DNA from: Halomonas sp. Bachu 37
GTDB taxonomy: Bacteria; Pseudomonadota; Gammaproteobacteria; Pseudomonadales; Halomonadaceae
Assembly: GCF_039691755.1 (NCBI RefSeq)
Contig: NZ_CP137552.1
Location: forward strand, 1,736,001 to 1,800,000
DNA length: 64,000 nucleotides
Direction of reading: 5' to 3'
Shown: in pieces, positions 8,498-17,733 of the stretch
Layout of the letters: each line of letters opens with the position of its first letter
Position numbering within the stretch: position 1 is the stretch's first letter
The notes under the pieces: generated by a model
What the model saw: only the letters and a program-made list of their open reading frames with translations
What the model was told of the DNA's origin: nothing
The model's database searches: none
Position numbers and translations under genes: made by a program

Positions 8498-9772
8498 CTA
8501 CGCGTTTCGCAACCGCGCGAGCAAGGCTTGAGTGGCGAAGCCGTCCGGGGTCATGCCGCTATCCCGCTGGAAGGCACGCACGCCCTGACGGGTATTGGGC
8601 CCCATGATGCCATCGGCACCGCCTACCGAGTATCCATTGGCATTCAACAGGCGCTGGAGTTCCGCGACATCATCCCGGCTCAACGGCTCTTGATCGCGCG
8701 GCCAGTTGCGCTCGATACCCGGCCGGCCGGCAATGGCATCGGCCAGCGTGCCCACCGCCAGAGCGTAGCTGGTAGCATTGTTATAACGCAGGATGGCGCG
8801 GAAATTGGGGCCTACAAGAAACGCCGGGCCATCCGCGCCGGCGGGGACGATCACTTCGGCACTGGCGAAATCGGGCAGTGCACCCTGCCCTTCCCGCTGT
8901 GGTGCAACTCCCTGGGCGGCCCACTCGGCACTGCTGCGGCGGCCGGTCTGGGCATAGTCGAAACCCTGGGGAAGTTCCACCTCGGCACCCCACGGTTGGC
9001 CGGCTTGCCAGCCGGCTTTGGCCAGATAGTTGGCGGTAGACGCCATGACATCGGCAATGCTTTCCCAGATATCCCGGCGGCCGTCGCCATCGCCATCCAC
9101 GGCATAAGCTTCGAAGCTCGAAGGGATAAACTGGGTATGGCCCATGGCCCCGGCCCACGAGCCGACCATGCGCTGCGCCTCGATATCGCCCTGGTCGATG
9201 ATGCGCAGTGCTGCCAGCAATTCCCCTCTGGCGAAGGCGCTTCTGCGTCCCTCGAAGGCAAGGGTCGCCAATGCTTCGAGAGTGGAGAAGTCCCCGAAAT
9301 TGCTGCCGTAGTTGCTCTCGATGCCCCAGATGGCAACGATGACTTCAGCGGGAACGCCGTAGCGGCGCTGCATCTCGCTCGCGGTGTCGCGATGCTCGGC
9401 CAGTTTGGCACGGCCGTTGTCGACACGAGTGGAGGAAACCGCACTGTCCAGGTATTGCCATATGGCGCGAACGAATTCCGGCTGGTAGCGATCGAGCTCG
9501 ATCACCCGCTCGCGATAGCGCAGCCCGTCGAGAGCTTCGCGGAGAGTCGAGTCGCTGATTCCTTCGGCCCGGGCATCGCGGCGAAAGTCATTCAACCATT
9601 GATCGAAATCGGCGTAACGCACCTCCTCCGCCGCCTGGACGTCGACCTCGGTCATGAGGTTGTTGGCGGCCTGGGCGGGTGAGACCGTCAGCAGGGCCAG
9701 CGCCGCCGTAGCCCCAAGCAGGCACCCGGCGCGTGCGCGATAGCGCACAGTCGAAGCAGAATTGGCTGACAT
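8498..9772 (-). CDS. MltB-family lytic murein transglycosylase with C-terminal peptidoglycan-binding domain
   Basis: A 424-residue exported enzyme that cleaves peptidoglycan glycan strands with formation of 1,6-anhydro-muramyl ends. Signal peptide: residues 1-36, hydrophobic core LLGATAALALLTV, cut after AQA. The catalytic domain has the GIESNYG motif with Glu152 as the acid/base, followed by AGAMGHTQFIPSSF and the calcium-like loop DGDGDGRRD. The last 60 residues form a PG_binding_1 repeat (LQRLLNANGYSVGGADGIMG). No lipobox Cys is seen, so it is a soluble periplasmic form rather than the lipoprotein MltB. RBS AGAGGAATTC precedes the ATG. It likely forms a pair with the following protease gene (37 bp gap). 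Confidence 0.93.
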   Translation of the reverse strand: MSANSASTVRYRARAGCLLGATAALALLTVSPAQAANNLMTEVDVQAAEEVRYADFDQWLNDFRRDARAEGISDSTLREALDGLRYRERVIELDRYQPEFVRAIWQYLDSAVSSTRVDNGRAKLAEHRDTASEMQRRYGVPAEVIVAIWGIESNYGSNFGDFSTLEALATLAFEGRRSAFARGELLAALRIIDQGDIEAQRMVGSWAGAMGHTQFIPSSFEAYAVDGDGDGRRDIWESIADVMASTANYLAKAGWQAGQPWGAEVELPQGFDYAQTGRRSSAEWAAQGVAPQREGQGALPDFASAEVIVPAGADGPAFLVGPNFRAILRYNNATSYALAVGTLADAIAGRPGIERNWPRDQEPLSRDDVAELQRLLNANGYSVGGADGIMGPNTRQGVRAFQRDSGMTPDGFATQALLARLRNA

Positions 9773-9938
9773 GAATTCCTCTTGGTCCGGATGAGCCGAC
9801 CGGTGCGAACGGCCGGCAAGGCATGGCTACTTTTCGTACAAACTAGGCTACTAGGCTTAATCTTGGCGAGATGATCGCCCAGTTATCGGTATCACGCCAG
9901 GGGGCGAAAGCAAAAGTTGGCACAAGCGCCGGTCCCGA

Positions 9939-10343
9939 TCAGTCGGGGTCGCTGTCGCGCGGTTGGCGTTTGGCGTTTTCCCGGGTTTCCAGGCCACTTT
10001 TCAATTCGTGAGTCAGGGGATCGTAGTTGGGCCGCAACTCATCCTTGATGGTCCCGCTCCACAGCTTGGTACCGACGAAATACCCCGCACGGCCGATCAC
10101 ATGGGCCGCGATGGGTGCCGTGATGAGAATGAACGTGATGATGGCGAAAGCGCGCGCCACCACCCCGGCTTGCGCAAAGTGCATGCCGACCGCCGCCATG
10201 ATCAAAATGACGCCGAGCGCAGCAGCCTTGGTGGTCGCGTGCATCCTGGTCAACAGGTCGGGGAGACGCAGCAGCCCGATGGCCGATAGCAGCATCAAGC
10301 AAGCCCCTACCAGGATCAAGCTGCCCTTGATGAAATCAATCAT
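9939..10343 (-). CDS. mnhG: Mrp-type Na+/H+ antiporter subunit G
   Basis: Last gene of the seven-gene Mrp operon. A 134-residue membrane protein with three predicted helices in the first 90 residues, containing the MnhG signature LLRLPDLLTRMHATTKAAALG. The cytosolic C-terminal tail is polar. The start overlaps the end of mnhF by eight bases, which decides the ATG (MIDFIKG); a longer frame would extend deeper into mnhF. Subunit G is required for assembly of the hetero-oligomeric antiporter that exports Na+ in exchange for protons, important in a salt-adapted organism. A 165-bp gap with no gene follows before mltB. Confidence 0.93.
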   Translation of the reverse strand: MIDFIKGSLILVGACLMLLSAIGLLRLPDLLTRMHATTKAAALGVILIMAAVGMHFAQAGVVARAFAIITFILITAPIAAHVIGRAGYFVGTKLWSGTIKDELRPNYDPLTHELKSGLETRENAKRQPRDSDPD

Positions 10344-10605
10344 CGCGCGGTCCTCCCCGCTCGAGAAAACGTGCAAAACCGATCGCCGCCAGAAACCCCA
10401 TCAGAGCGATGACGATCGCCGCATCCAGGAAGCTGGCCACACCCGTCTTGATCGCATAGAGACCGACCAGTCCGACCACGGTGGTGGAGAAAAGCTCCAA
10501 GGCCACCACTCGATCCGGCAGGCTCGGGCCGCGCACTACGCGGACAAACGTCAAGACCAGCGTCAGGCTCATCAGCACTTGGCTGATCAGTATTACAGTA
10601 TCCAA
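10336..10605 (-). CDS. mnhF: Mrp-type Na+/H+ antiporter subunit F
   Basis: A small 89-residue membrane protein with three hydrophobic helices and the typical MnhF/MrpF motif RVVRGPSLPDRVVALELF between helices one and two, followed by a conserved LDAAIVIALMGFLA helix. MrpF belongs to the minimal set needed for a functional antiporter complex. It overlaps mnhG by eight bases. It is separated from mnhE by 102 bases that hold a 14-bp tandem repeat array, the largest gap inside this otherwise tightly packed operon. Confidence 0.93.
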   Translation of the reverse strand: MDTVILISQVLMSLTLVLTFVRVVRGPSLPDRVVALELFSTTVVGLVGLYAIKTGVASFLDAAIVIALMGFLAAIGFARFLERGGPRDD

Positions 10606-10635
10606 GCGGCTCTCCTATGGCGAGTCATCGAGCTA

Positions 10636-10705
10636 ATATCTACAAGCTCATATCTACAAGCTCGTCGCAACGAACTCGCATCAACGAACTCGTATCAACG
10701 ACCCC
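10636..10705. repeat. array of five 14-bp units inside the Mrp operon (between mnhE and mnhF)
   Basis: Exactly 70 bases divide into five 14-mers. Two are identical (ATATCTACAAGCTC) and three are related to each other (GTCGCAACGAACTC, GCATCAACGAACTC, GTATCAACGACCCC). All share an ACAAGCTC- or ACGAACTC-like 3' half. The array ends two bases from the mnhE stop codon and occupies most of the mnhE-mnhF gap, so it is transcribed within the operon mRNA. Confidence 0.85.
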
Positions 10706-10707
10706 GA

Positions 10708-11181
10708 CTAACGAAAAAGCGCCAAGGCGCGATGCTCCATCTCCTTGAGATTGCGTCTCAGCTCCTCTTCGTCATCGAGGAACATGGCATGGATATAGAG
10801 CACCTTGCGATCGTCGGAAACATCCAGGCTCAAGGTGCCGGGAGTCAGTGAGATCAGGTTCGCCACCATGGTGATCTCCATCTCCGTGCGCGCCTCGAGG
10901 GGAAAGGCAATGACACCGGGTTGCATATGCCAGGGTGGGGTGATGATATCGAACCCCACCCGCAGATTGGCCTGGAACAACTCCTTGATGAAGAATCCGC
11001 AAAAGAACAGCATTCGCGGGATGCGAGCGGAATAACCGTGCAACGACTTCAGTTGCGGCTCGACCAGAACCAGCGCCAGATAGCCGAACACCAACCCTAC
11101 CACCAGGTTGGGACCGGTGAAGTCGCCGCTCAGGACCACCCAGGCAAGTCCCAGCAGCAAATTCCAGATAGCACCCGTCAT
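10708..11181 (-). CDS. mnhE: Mrp-type Na+/H+ antiporter subunit E
   Basis: A 157-residue membrane protein with two or three N-terminal helices and the MnhE signature LISLTPGTLSLDVSDDRKVL in the soluble C-terminal half. It ends in a charged helix (DDEEELRRNLKEMEHRA). The start was set at the ATGA overlap with the stop of mnhD, indicating translational coupling; longer in-frame starts lie within mnhD. MrpE stabilises the complex and is needed for full antiport activity in Bacillus-type systems. A tandem repeat array follows immediately. Confidence 0.93.
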   Translation of the reverse strand: MTGAIWNLLLGLAWVVLSGDFTGPNLVVGLVFGYLALVLVEPQLKSLHGYSARIPRMLFFCGFFIKELFQANLRVGFDIITPPWHMQPGVIAFPLEARTEMEITMVANLISLTPGTLSLDVSDDRKVLYIHAMFLDDEEELRRNLKEMEHRALALFR

Positions 11182-12755
11182 GGCCCGCTCCCCTCTTGTA
11201 CCTCGGCCTCGAGCAGGGAGATACCCCCATCGGCATTTTCTCCCAGTACCGCCCGGATATAGTCCGTGGGATTCATCAGTTGTTCGCCGATGGTCTCCAT
11301 GACCCGCATCACCGGTTCGGCGAATATTCCGATCAGCACCGAGCCCAGCGCCAGCACCACGACCGGCAGATACATCAACCACAAGCTGGGCTTGACCAGG
11401 CGCCCATCATCTCCCGCCGGGGCCGGCTCCTGAAGAATGCAGTTATCCTCGGGCAGGGTTTTCCAGAACACTTCGTTCCATACCTTGACCATGGAATAGA
11501 GCGTCATCAGTCCCACCGCCAGGGCCACCGCCGTGACCGCGTAGGCTCCCGCCTCGATCCCCGCCCGAACGAGCACGAACTTGGCGAAGAACCCCGACAG
11601 CGGTGGAAAGCCGGCCAAAGAGAAGGCGGAGATGAAAAACGCCACCGCCAGCCACGGTCGCTCGCGATAGAGTCCCCCCATCTTCTTGAGCTGGTGGGTA
11701 CCCTGCAGCCGATGGGTAATGCCGCTGATCAAGAAGAGATTGGTCTTGACGACGATATTGTGGGCGATCGCCAAGACCCCACCGGCGATCGCCAGCGGTG
11801 TATAGAGCGCCAGTCCGAGCAGCATGTAGCCGATCTGGCTGACGATATGAAACGACAGTATCCGGCGAAACTCGTATTGCGCCGCCGCCCCCAGCACGCC
11901 GGTCACCATGGTAAGCGCCGCCCCCCACAGCATGATGTCCTGCAGGTAGCCCATGGACTGGTCGAACATCAGGGTGAAGACCCGGAACAGCGCGTATACC
12001 CCCACCTTGGTCAACAGCCCGGCGAACAGCGCCGACACCGCCACCGGCGGGGTGTGATAGGAGGCTGGCAACCAGAAGAACAGCGGAAACGCCGCCGCCT
12101 TGATGCCGAACGCCACCATGAACATCACCGCCAGGACTTCCACCATGCCCTGGTGTTCGGCCATGTCGAGGCGCAGAGCAATATCGGCCATGTTCAGCGT
12201 GCCGACCATGCCGTACAAGAGGCCGATGGCAGTCAGGAAAATTACCGATGCCAGCAGATTCATGGTGACGTACTTGATGGCGCCTTCCATCTGGGCCCGC
12301 TCGCCACCCAGTATCAACAGCGCGAAGGAAGCCACCAGCATGACCTCGAACCAGACGTAGAGATTGAAGATATCTCCGGTCAAGAAGGCCCCGGCCACCC
12401 CGGCCAACATCAGATGCAGCAGGGGATAATAGCCGAACTTCTCATGCCCCTGGGCGGTTGTGGCCAGTGAGTAGATCCCCATCGACAGGCCGATGATGGC
12501 CGTCAGCAGTATCATTACCGCACTCAGCATGTCCGCTACCAGAGTAATGCCGAACGGTGCCGGCCAATCGCCCATCTGCAGGGTGATATAGCCTAGCTGG
12601 TGGGTCGACACGAACAACCATAGACTCACTATCAGCAGTGCCAGGTTGCCGGTTACCGCAATGAAGCGCTGCATGGGACGCGAACGCCAGAACAGCAGTG
12701 AAACGGCGCCGGAAAACAGCGGCACAAGAATGGGCAAGGCGACTTCGGGATTCAC
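11178..12755 (-). CDS. mnhD: Mrp-type Na+/H+ antiporter subunit D (NuoM/N-like proton channel)
   Basis: A 525-residue polytopic protein with about 14 predicted membrane helices and the proton-conducting membrane transporter fold shared with NuoL/M/N of complex I. Charged residues expected in the proton path are visible: Glu in the [13 protein letters not shown] helix, Lys in [17 protein letters not shown], and the later conserved VKTNLFL lysine. MrpD together with MrpA forms the ion-translocating core. It overlaps mnhE by ATGA at its 3' end and mnhC by four bases at its 5' end, consistent with one polycistronic unit. Confidence 0.95.
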   Translation of the reverse strand: MNPEVALPILVPLFSGAVSLLFWRSRPMQRFIAVTGNLALLIVSLWLFVSTHQLGYITLQMGDWPAPFGITLVADMLSAVMILLTAIIGLSMGIYSLATTAQGHEKFGYYPLLHLMLAGVAGAFLTGDIFNLYVWFEVMLVASFALLILGGERAQMEGAIKYVTMNLLASVIFLTAIGLLYGMVGTLNMADIALRLDMAEHQGMVEVLAVMFMVAFGIKAAAFPLFFWLPASYHTPPVAVSALFAGLLTKVGVYALFRVFTLMFDQSMGYLQDIMLWGAALTMVTGVLGAAAQYEFRRILSFHIVSQIGYMLLGLALYTPLAIAGGVLAIAHNIVVKTNLFLISGITHRLQGTHQLKKMGGLYRERPWLAVAFFISAFSLAGFPPLSGFFAKFVLVRAGIEAGAYAVTAVALAVGLMTLYSMVKVWNEVFWKTLPEDNCILQEPAPAGDDGRLVKPSLWLMYLPVVVLALGSVLIGIFAEPVMRVMETIGEQLMNPTDYIRAVLGENADGGISLLEAEVQEGSGP

Positions 12756-13099
12756 GTATCGGTATCCTTCATCTTGTCCATGTCTTCCGCCTTGACGATT
12801 TCATAGGCACGCCGCACCAGCACTACCGAGAACGCCAGTACGCCGAACGCGATGACGATCGCGGTCAAGACCACCGCCTGGGGCAAAGGATCGGCTATGG
12901 CGCCCAGCGGTCGGGACATGCCCTCCGGGATCAGTGGCGGAGCGCCCCGGGTCATGCCGGCGGTGGTAAAAATCAAGAGGTTTGCGGCGTTGGAAAGCAG
13001 TATCAGCCCGATCACTAGCTTGACGATCGAACGTCGTAACATCATGAAGATGGCGGTAGCGTAAAGTATCCCGATGGCGACAGCCATTAGCGGTTCCAT
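12752..13099 (-). CDS. mnhC: Mrp-type Na+/H+ antiporter subunit C (NuoK-like)
   Basis: A 115-residue, three-helix membrane protein homologous to NuoK of complex I. It carries the typical segments [20 protein letters not shown] and [17 protein letters not shown]. The start [10 protein letters not shown] was chosen because AAAGGAGG lies seven bases upstream; an 11-residue longer frame has no such site. The glutamates of NuoK are partly replaced, as usual for MrpC. It overlaps mnhD by four bases and lies 48 bp after mnhB. Confidence 0.94.
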   Translation of the reverse strand: MEPLMAVAIGILYATAIFMMLRRSIVKLVIGLILLSNAANLLIFTTAGMTRGAPPLIPEGMSRPLGAIADPLPQAVVLTAIVIAFGVLAFSVVLVRRAYEIVKAEDMDKMKDTDT

Positions 13100-13147
13100 G
13101 GGGCGCCTCCTTTCACTACTGTCGATGGCCATATAGATTCGCTCGTC

Positions 13148-13579
13148 TCAGGATTCATCCTTGTCCCCCTCCATCAAGGTCATCACCATGGCGGTTACCG
13201 AACCGAGTACCGCCAGATAGACGCCAATATCGAAGATCAACGGTGTCGAGGCCTTGAAATTGATCACAGGGATCGTCCACCACTGCGCGGTCATGAACGG
13301 CTGACCCATGAACCATGCCGGCACCACCGATATCATCCCCAGCAACAGGCCGACACCGATCAGATCACGCGGGTCGACCATGCGCAGCACGCCCTTGGTC
13401 GCCTTCACGCCGAAGGCGAACAGGTAGAGGGTGAACGCCCCAGCCGCCACCAGTCCGGCGATGAAGCCACCGCCCGGCTCATCGTGGCCCCGCAGCAGCA
13501 GGAAAATCGAGAACAGCAATTGCAGCGGCATCAAGAAATGCGCTGCGGTATTGAGAATGATCGTACCGGACTTAACCAT
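13148..13579 (-). CDS. mnhB: Mrp-type Na+/H+ antiporter subunit B
   Basis: A 143-residue membrane protein with four predicted helices and the MnhB motif LLRGHDEPGGGFIAGLVAAGAF, characteristic of the MrpB family and of the C-terminal part of fused MrpA proteins. The ATG (MVKSGTIIL) overlaps the 3' end of mnhA by eight bases. A longer frame would run further into mnhA, so the overlap start is preferred. It is essential for assembly with subunits A, C and D. Confidence 0.94.
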   Translation of the reverse strand: MVKSGTIILNTAAHFLMPLQLLFSIFLLLRGHDEPGGGFIAGLVAAGAFTLYLFAFGVKATKGVLRMVDPRDLIGVGLLLGMISVVPAWFMGQPFMTAQWWTIPVINFKASTPLIFDIGVYLAVLGSVTAMVMTLMEGDKDES

Positions 13580-15908
13580 CCCGCGGCTCCTTGGGTTTTG
13601 TCGTCTTGCGCAGCGGCTCGCTCTCCGTCGCACGCAGTTTCAACATTGCCACCACGCCGATGGCAGCCAGCGCCAGGACGAACATCTCACCCAGCGTGTC
13701 GAGCGCCCGGTAATCCACCAGGATGACATTGACGATATTGCGACCATGAGCCAGCGGCGCGCTGTTTTCGATCATGTAGGTGGAAATGGGCTCGAATTGC
13801 TGGACGCTCCAGGCGGAAAGAACCAATAGGCCGATCAGGATGCCCATGACAGCCGCCACACCACCATCGCGAATGCGTTCGAGATTCGATGACAGACTCG
13901 CGTAACGCGGCAAACGGAACAGCACCAGCACCAGCAGTATCACCGTCAGGGTTTCCACCAGAAGCTGCGTGATGCCCAGGTCCGGGGCGCTGAAGAGAAT
14001 GAAGATCAAGGCGATGGAGAACCCCATCACGCCGATGGACACTACCGCCCCCAACCGTGAGCGTGAGATGGTGGCGAACAACGCCCCCATGGCGATGGTG
14101 CCTACCACTACCACTTCATGAAAACGCACATCCCAGTGGAGAGAGAACTGCGGGGCGTGGCGTACCAGCAGCGAATTGCCGATCAGCGCAATCAAGGTCA
14201 GCAGCATGACCAGGATATAATTGCGCATGTAGCCATTCTGCAGCACCTTCGTCTGCCACTCGGAAACATGCACGATAGCGTTCATGAAGCCTTCATAGCC
14301 AGCTTCCGGGCCATGGCGCATGACCGGATCAAGCATCGTCAGGCGCGCCCGGAGGCGGTCCCAGTGGCGAAACAGCAGATACCCCACTACCAGGCTGATG
14401 AACGACAGCAGAAGAGGCAGGTTGAAGCCATGCCACAACGACAGCGATAGCGCTACCGGCTCACCGCTGACGGCGCTGGCTGCCGAGGCCAAGAGTCCAG
14501 TCCCCGGTAATGACGGCACCAGCCCCAGCAGTAGCGACCCCCCCGCCAGCAGGGCTGGCCCCAGCAGCATGGCCAGCGGCGCCTCATGTGGCGTCCTCGG
14601 CGTCTGGCGGCGTTGGCCATAGAAGGGTCTCAGGGCGACGATAGCCGCCACCGCCATGGTCAGGAAAGCGGCACACAAGGCCAGCAGGGCCAGCCCCAGG
14701 GCATACCGAGGCGCACCGAGTACGGCTTCCAGCATCAGTTCCTTGCCGATGAAGCCGAATAGCGGGGGCACTCCAGCCAGGGACAGCGCCGCTATCAGGG
14801 CGATGCCTGCCGTCACCGGCATCAGGGAACGCAGGCCGCCCATGGCGGTGACATCCTTGGTGCCGGTGGAGTGGTCGAGGATGCCGGCGATCATGAACAG
14901 CGCCCCCTTGTACATCGAATGGGCCAGCAGGAAGGTGGCAAAGGCAATCAATGCCTTTTCGGTGCCGATGCCCAGCAGCATCGTCAACAAGCCCAGCGCC
15001 ATGACGGTCGAATATGCCAGCAGCTTCTTGATGTTGGTGTGGCGGATGGCCAGGAAAGCGCCGGTCACCATGGTCAGTGCACCGATCAGCGATAGCGTCC
15101 CCACCCATAGCTCGGTGCCGCCGAGTGAGGGTTGCAGGCGCGCCAATAGATAGATACCCGCCTTTACCATGGTGGCCGAATGCAGATAGGCCGACACCGG
15201 CGTCGGCGCGGCCATGGCATTGGGTAGCCAGAAATGGAAGGGAAACTGGGCGGATTTGGTGAATGCCCCCAACAACAGGCAGATCAAGATGGGCGTATAG
15301 AGATCGTGTTCGCGCAGGTTTGCTTCCAGCGCGGCGATACCGGAAAAGGACCAGCTCCCCGCCGCCGTGCCCAGCAGGATCAGGCCAGCCATCAACGCCA
15401 GGCCGCCCCCCATCGTCACGATCAGTCCCTGGCGCGCCGACTTGCGGGCTTCGATATCGGCATGATTGAAACCGATCAACAGGTAGGACGTGATGCTGGT
15501 AAGCTCCCAGAAGATGAACAGCGTGACCAGCCCATCCGCCATCACCAACCCGAACATCGATACCATGAACGCCACCAGTGCCACATGAAAGCGCACCAGA
15601 TCGGGATGGCCCCTGAGATAGGCACCGGCATACACCAGCACGAATGCGCCGATCACGCTGATCAACAAGCCGAACAGCAGCGAAAGTCCATCCAGCATGA
15701 AAGAGAGCGTGATATCCAGCGAGGGGACCCAGACCCACTCGGCCAGGACCGCTCCCTGATCGATGACCTGGGGTGCCTGCCCTACCAGCCAGACGGCGAG
15801 CAGGGCAGGGAAAATCGCCAACACGAGGCTCGCCCGGTGGCCAAACCAGTGGTGCAGCAGTGGCGCCAAGGCCGCCAACAGAAATCCCGCTAACACGGCT
15901 AGTTGCAT
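13572..15908 (-). CDS. mnhA: Mrp-type Na+/H+ antiporter subunit A (NuoL-like)
   Basis: First gene of the operon: a 778-residue polytopic protein. The first about 500 residues have the NuoL-type proton-transporter fold, with Glu in LVTLFIFWELTSITSYLLIGF and Lys in GAFTKSAQFPFHFWLPNAM. The remainder holds the MrpA-specific helices, including the DLGITQLLVETLTVILLVLV segment of the MrpA C/D domain. Length is slightly below the about 800 of Gram-positive MrpA. An RBS GGGAGAA precedes the ATG. The gene starts an A-B-C-D-E-F-G order, the group 1 arrangement, and the promoter should lie in the 116 bp between it and hemH. Confidence 0.96.
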   Translation of the reverse strand: MQLAVLAGFLLAALAPLLHHWFGHRASLVLAIFPALLAVWLVGQAPQVIDQGAVLAEWVWVPSLDITLSFMLDGLSLLFGLLISVIGAFVLVYAGAYLRGHPDLVRFHVALVAFMVSMFGLVMADGLVTLFIFWELTSITSYLLIGFNHADIEARKSARQGLIVTMGGGLALMAGLILLGTAAGSWSFSGIAALEANLREHDLYTPILICLLLGAFTKSAQFPFHFWLPNAMAAPTPVSAYLHSATMVKAGIYLLARLQPSLGGTELWVGTLSLIGALTMVTGAFLAIRHTNIKKLLAYSTVMALGLLTMLLGIGTEKALIAFATFLLAHSMYKGALFMIAGILDHSTGTKDVTAMGGLRSLMPVTAGIALIAALSLAGVPPLFGFIGKELMLEAVLGAPRYALGLALLALCAAFLTMAVAAIVALRPFYGQRRQTPRTPHEAPLAMLLGPALLAGGSLLLGLVPSLPGTGLLASAASAVSGEPVALSLSLWHGFNLPLLLSFISLVVGYLLFRHWDRLRARLTMLDPVMRHGPEAGYEGFMNAIVHVSEWQTKVLQNGYMRNYILVMLLTLIALIGNSLLVRHAPQFSLHWDVRFHEVVVVGTIAMGALFATISRSRLGAVVSIGVMGFSIALIFILFSAPDLGITQLLVETLTVILLVLVLFRLPRYASLSSNLERIRDGGVAAVMGILIGLLVLSAWSVQQFEPISTYMIENSAPLAHGRNIVNVILVDYRALDTLGEMFVLALAAIGVVAMLKLRATESEPLRKTTKPKEPRDG

Positions 15909-16024
15909 CTGCTTGTTCTCCCTGTTTGCGCATCACTCCCTTCAAGACAGGCAACAATACGTTTTCCGCTATCCAGTCTCGCTATTATTGGTCGCCGGAG
16001 CCCCGAACGACTATAACCTTCCGA

Positions 16025-17095
16025 TCATACCCAACCGCCGAGCTCGTTGCCCGCTACCGCTGCCAGGGCATCGATATGGTCGTCGCGATCGTTGAGACAG
16101 GGGATATAGGTAAACGTCTCGCCCCCGGCGGCGAGAAAGCTGTCGCGGATCTCCTGCTGTATTTCTTCCAGGGTCTCCACGCAGTCGGCGGAAAATGCTG
16201 GAGAAATCACGGCGATATGCTTCTTCCCCTGACGCGCGAGCTCCGCCACATGGTCCACCGTTGCCGGACCCACCCACTTCTCGGGGCCGAATTGAGACTG
16301 AAATGCGGTCACGATTTCGTCATCGCTCATGCCCAGCCGCTCCTTCAACAGACGCGTGGTCTTCTGACAATGGCAATGGTAGGGATCGCCTTCCAGCAGA
16401 TAACGCTCCGGTACGCCGTGGTAGCTCGCCACCAGGATATCCGGCCGGCCCGCGGCCTGCTCATAGCCCTCCTCGACGGAATTGGCCAGGGCCTCGATAT
16501 AGCGGGGATGGGCGAAATAGGCGGGCACCGTACGAATCGCCGGCTGCCACTTGAGCTTCATCAGGGTGCGGAAGGCCTCGTCGTTGGCGGTGGCGGTCGT
16601 GGGCGAGCCGTATTGCGGATAAAGCGGGAAGAAAAGAATCTTTTCGCACCCTTGTGCCTGCAGGCGCTTGAGTACGCTTTCGGTAGAGGGGTTGCCGTAG
16701 CGCATACAGAAATCCACCACCACATTGTCGCCGTATTGCCGGTGCAATGTTTCTGCCATTTTCTGCGTTTGCGCCCGGGTAATGGTCAATAGTGGGCTTT
16801 CGTTGCGCTCGGTATTCCAGATGCTGCGGTAGGCCTGGCCCGAGGCGAAGGGTCGCTTGGTGAGAATGACCAGTTGCAGCAAGGGCTGCCACTTCCAGGC
16901 GGCATAGTCCACCACTCGCTTGTCCGACAGGAACTCGTTCAGGTAACGGCGCATGGACCAGTAATCGGTGGCATCCGGCGTGCCCAGGTTGGCCAGTACC
17001 ACTCCCACCTTGGCGCGGGCAACGGGGGGATGATCGGCGGGAGCGTGGACGAGACGCCCCTGTCCTGGCTGGTCCTGGTCCGTGGGAGTGGTCAT
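16025..17095 (-). CDS. hemH: ferrochelatase (HemH)
   Basis: Terminal enzyme of protohaem synthesis: inserts Fe2+ into protoporphyrin IX. The protein is 356 residues. The family's active-site histidine is His226 in the motif SYHGVPERY, and the N-terminal VGVVLANLGTP and central FFPLYPQYG signatures are intact. The C-terminal part has ISPAFSADCVETLEEI, matching the Glu-rich metal-delivery helix. The first 28 residues are a polar extension (TPTDQDQPGQG) beyond many homologues; a later start is possible but no better RBS is seen. Located alone between mnhA and an uncharacterised gene. Confidence 0.95.
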   Translation of the reverse strand: MTTPTDQDQPGQGRLVHAPADHPPVARAKVGVVLANLGTPDATDYWSMRRYLNEFLSDKRVVDYAAWKWQPLLQLVILTKRPFASGQAYRSIWNTERNESPLLTITRAQTQKMAETLHRQYGDNVVVDFCMRYGNPSTESVLKRLQAQGCEKILFFPLYPQYGSPTTATANDEAFRTLMKLKWQPAIRTVPAYFAHPRYIEALANSVEEGYEQAAGRPDILVASYHGVPERYLLEGDPYHCHCQKTTRLLKERLGMSDDEIVTAFQSQFGPEKWVGPATVDHVAELARQGKKHIAVISPAFSADCVETLEEIQQEIRDSFLAAGGETFTYIPCLNDRDDHIDALAAVAGNELGGWV

Positions 17096-17241
17096 CGAAG
17101 CGGCTCCTGTAGCGTACGAAAAAACATGAGTGGGTGTCTTTCGTTCATCCTACCAGAGGCGCTTAAATCAACGGAATAAACTTATACTATCAACATGATT
17201 TGTACATGAATGGCAAAGCATTCGATGCCAGGATGATTGCG

Positions 17242-17544
17242 TTAAAACACCAGGGGCATGCGTGACGTCAGCGGCGCTTGGTAATGGGTCCCGCTGCCGA
17301 TCATTTCATCCTGGGGAACGTACTGCACCAGATAGGCGCGATGAATGCCGGCCCGCTTGAGTTCCAGATAGACATCGTCCAACGAGCGGAACAGCATCGG
17401 CTTGTCGCGATTGGTCAACATGTGACGCTGCCCTTCCACGTCTTCCAGCTCGACCTGGTAAAAACCGCTTCCCGCATGGGTAATGACCCGTATTTCAAAG
17501 CTATCGTCGTGCCTGGCAAACACTTCCAGTTCGCTGAGTTCCAT
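17242..17544 (-). CDS. small conserved protein, DUF6482-like (tentative)
   Basis: A 100-residue soluble protein without signal peptide. It alternates beta-like and helical segments: FEIRVITHAGSGFYQVELED, then FRSLDDVYLELKRAGIHRAYLVQ and a C-terminal DEMIGSGTHYQAP. A GAGGGATCC ribosome-binding site precedes the ATG. The pattern matches my recollection of a small Halomonas and Pseudomonas family listed as DUF6482, with no known role. It reads on the minus strand, 146 bp before hemH. The leader carries a perfect 10-bp hairpin. Confidence 0.6.
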   Translation of the reverse strand: MELSELEVFARHDDSFEIRVITHAGSGFYQVELEDVEGQRHMLTNRDKPMLFRSLDDVYLELKRAGIHRAYLVQYVPQDEMIGSGTHYQAPLTSRMPLVF

Positions 17545-17570
17545 GGATCCCTCCTGTTATCATTACGTTT

Positions 17571-17593
17571 CGGGCACAGCATGGCTGTGCCCG
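17571..17593. other. perfect hairpin just upstream of the 17242-17544 gene
   Basis: CGGGCACAGC and its exact complement pair around a three-base loop, 27 bases before the start codon of the downstream minus-strand gene and about 140 bases after the stop of the upstream gene. No T tract follows on either strand, so it is either an unusual terminator or a 5' leader structure. Confidence 0.6.
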
Positions 17594-17733
17594 ATGTCAT
17601 TCCTGTTGCCGTTTCATGGCAACGTTATGACCGCTTGCAGGAGAGCGAGTTCCACGAGAATGGCGTCAACGCACCATGGCAGGGCATCCTTCATTTAACC
17701 GACTAGGCATTAACGCAGCCAGACGATTCCGCC

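Noticed and set aside
14584..15957. 457-codon minus-strand frame overlapping mnhA in another phase
   Set aside because: mnhA in the other phase has full membrane topology and conserved residues; this frame is rich in Gly, Arg and His as expected for a shifted frame.
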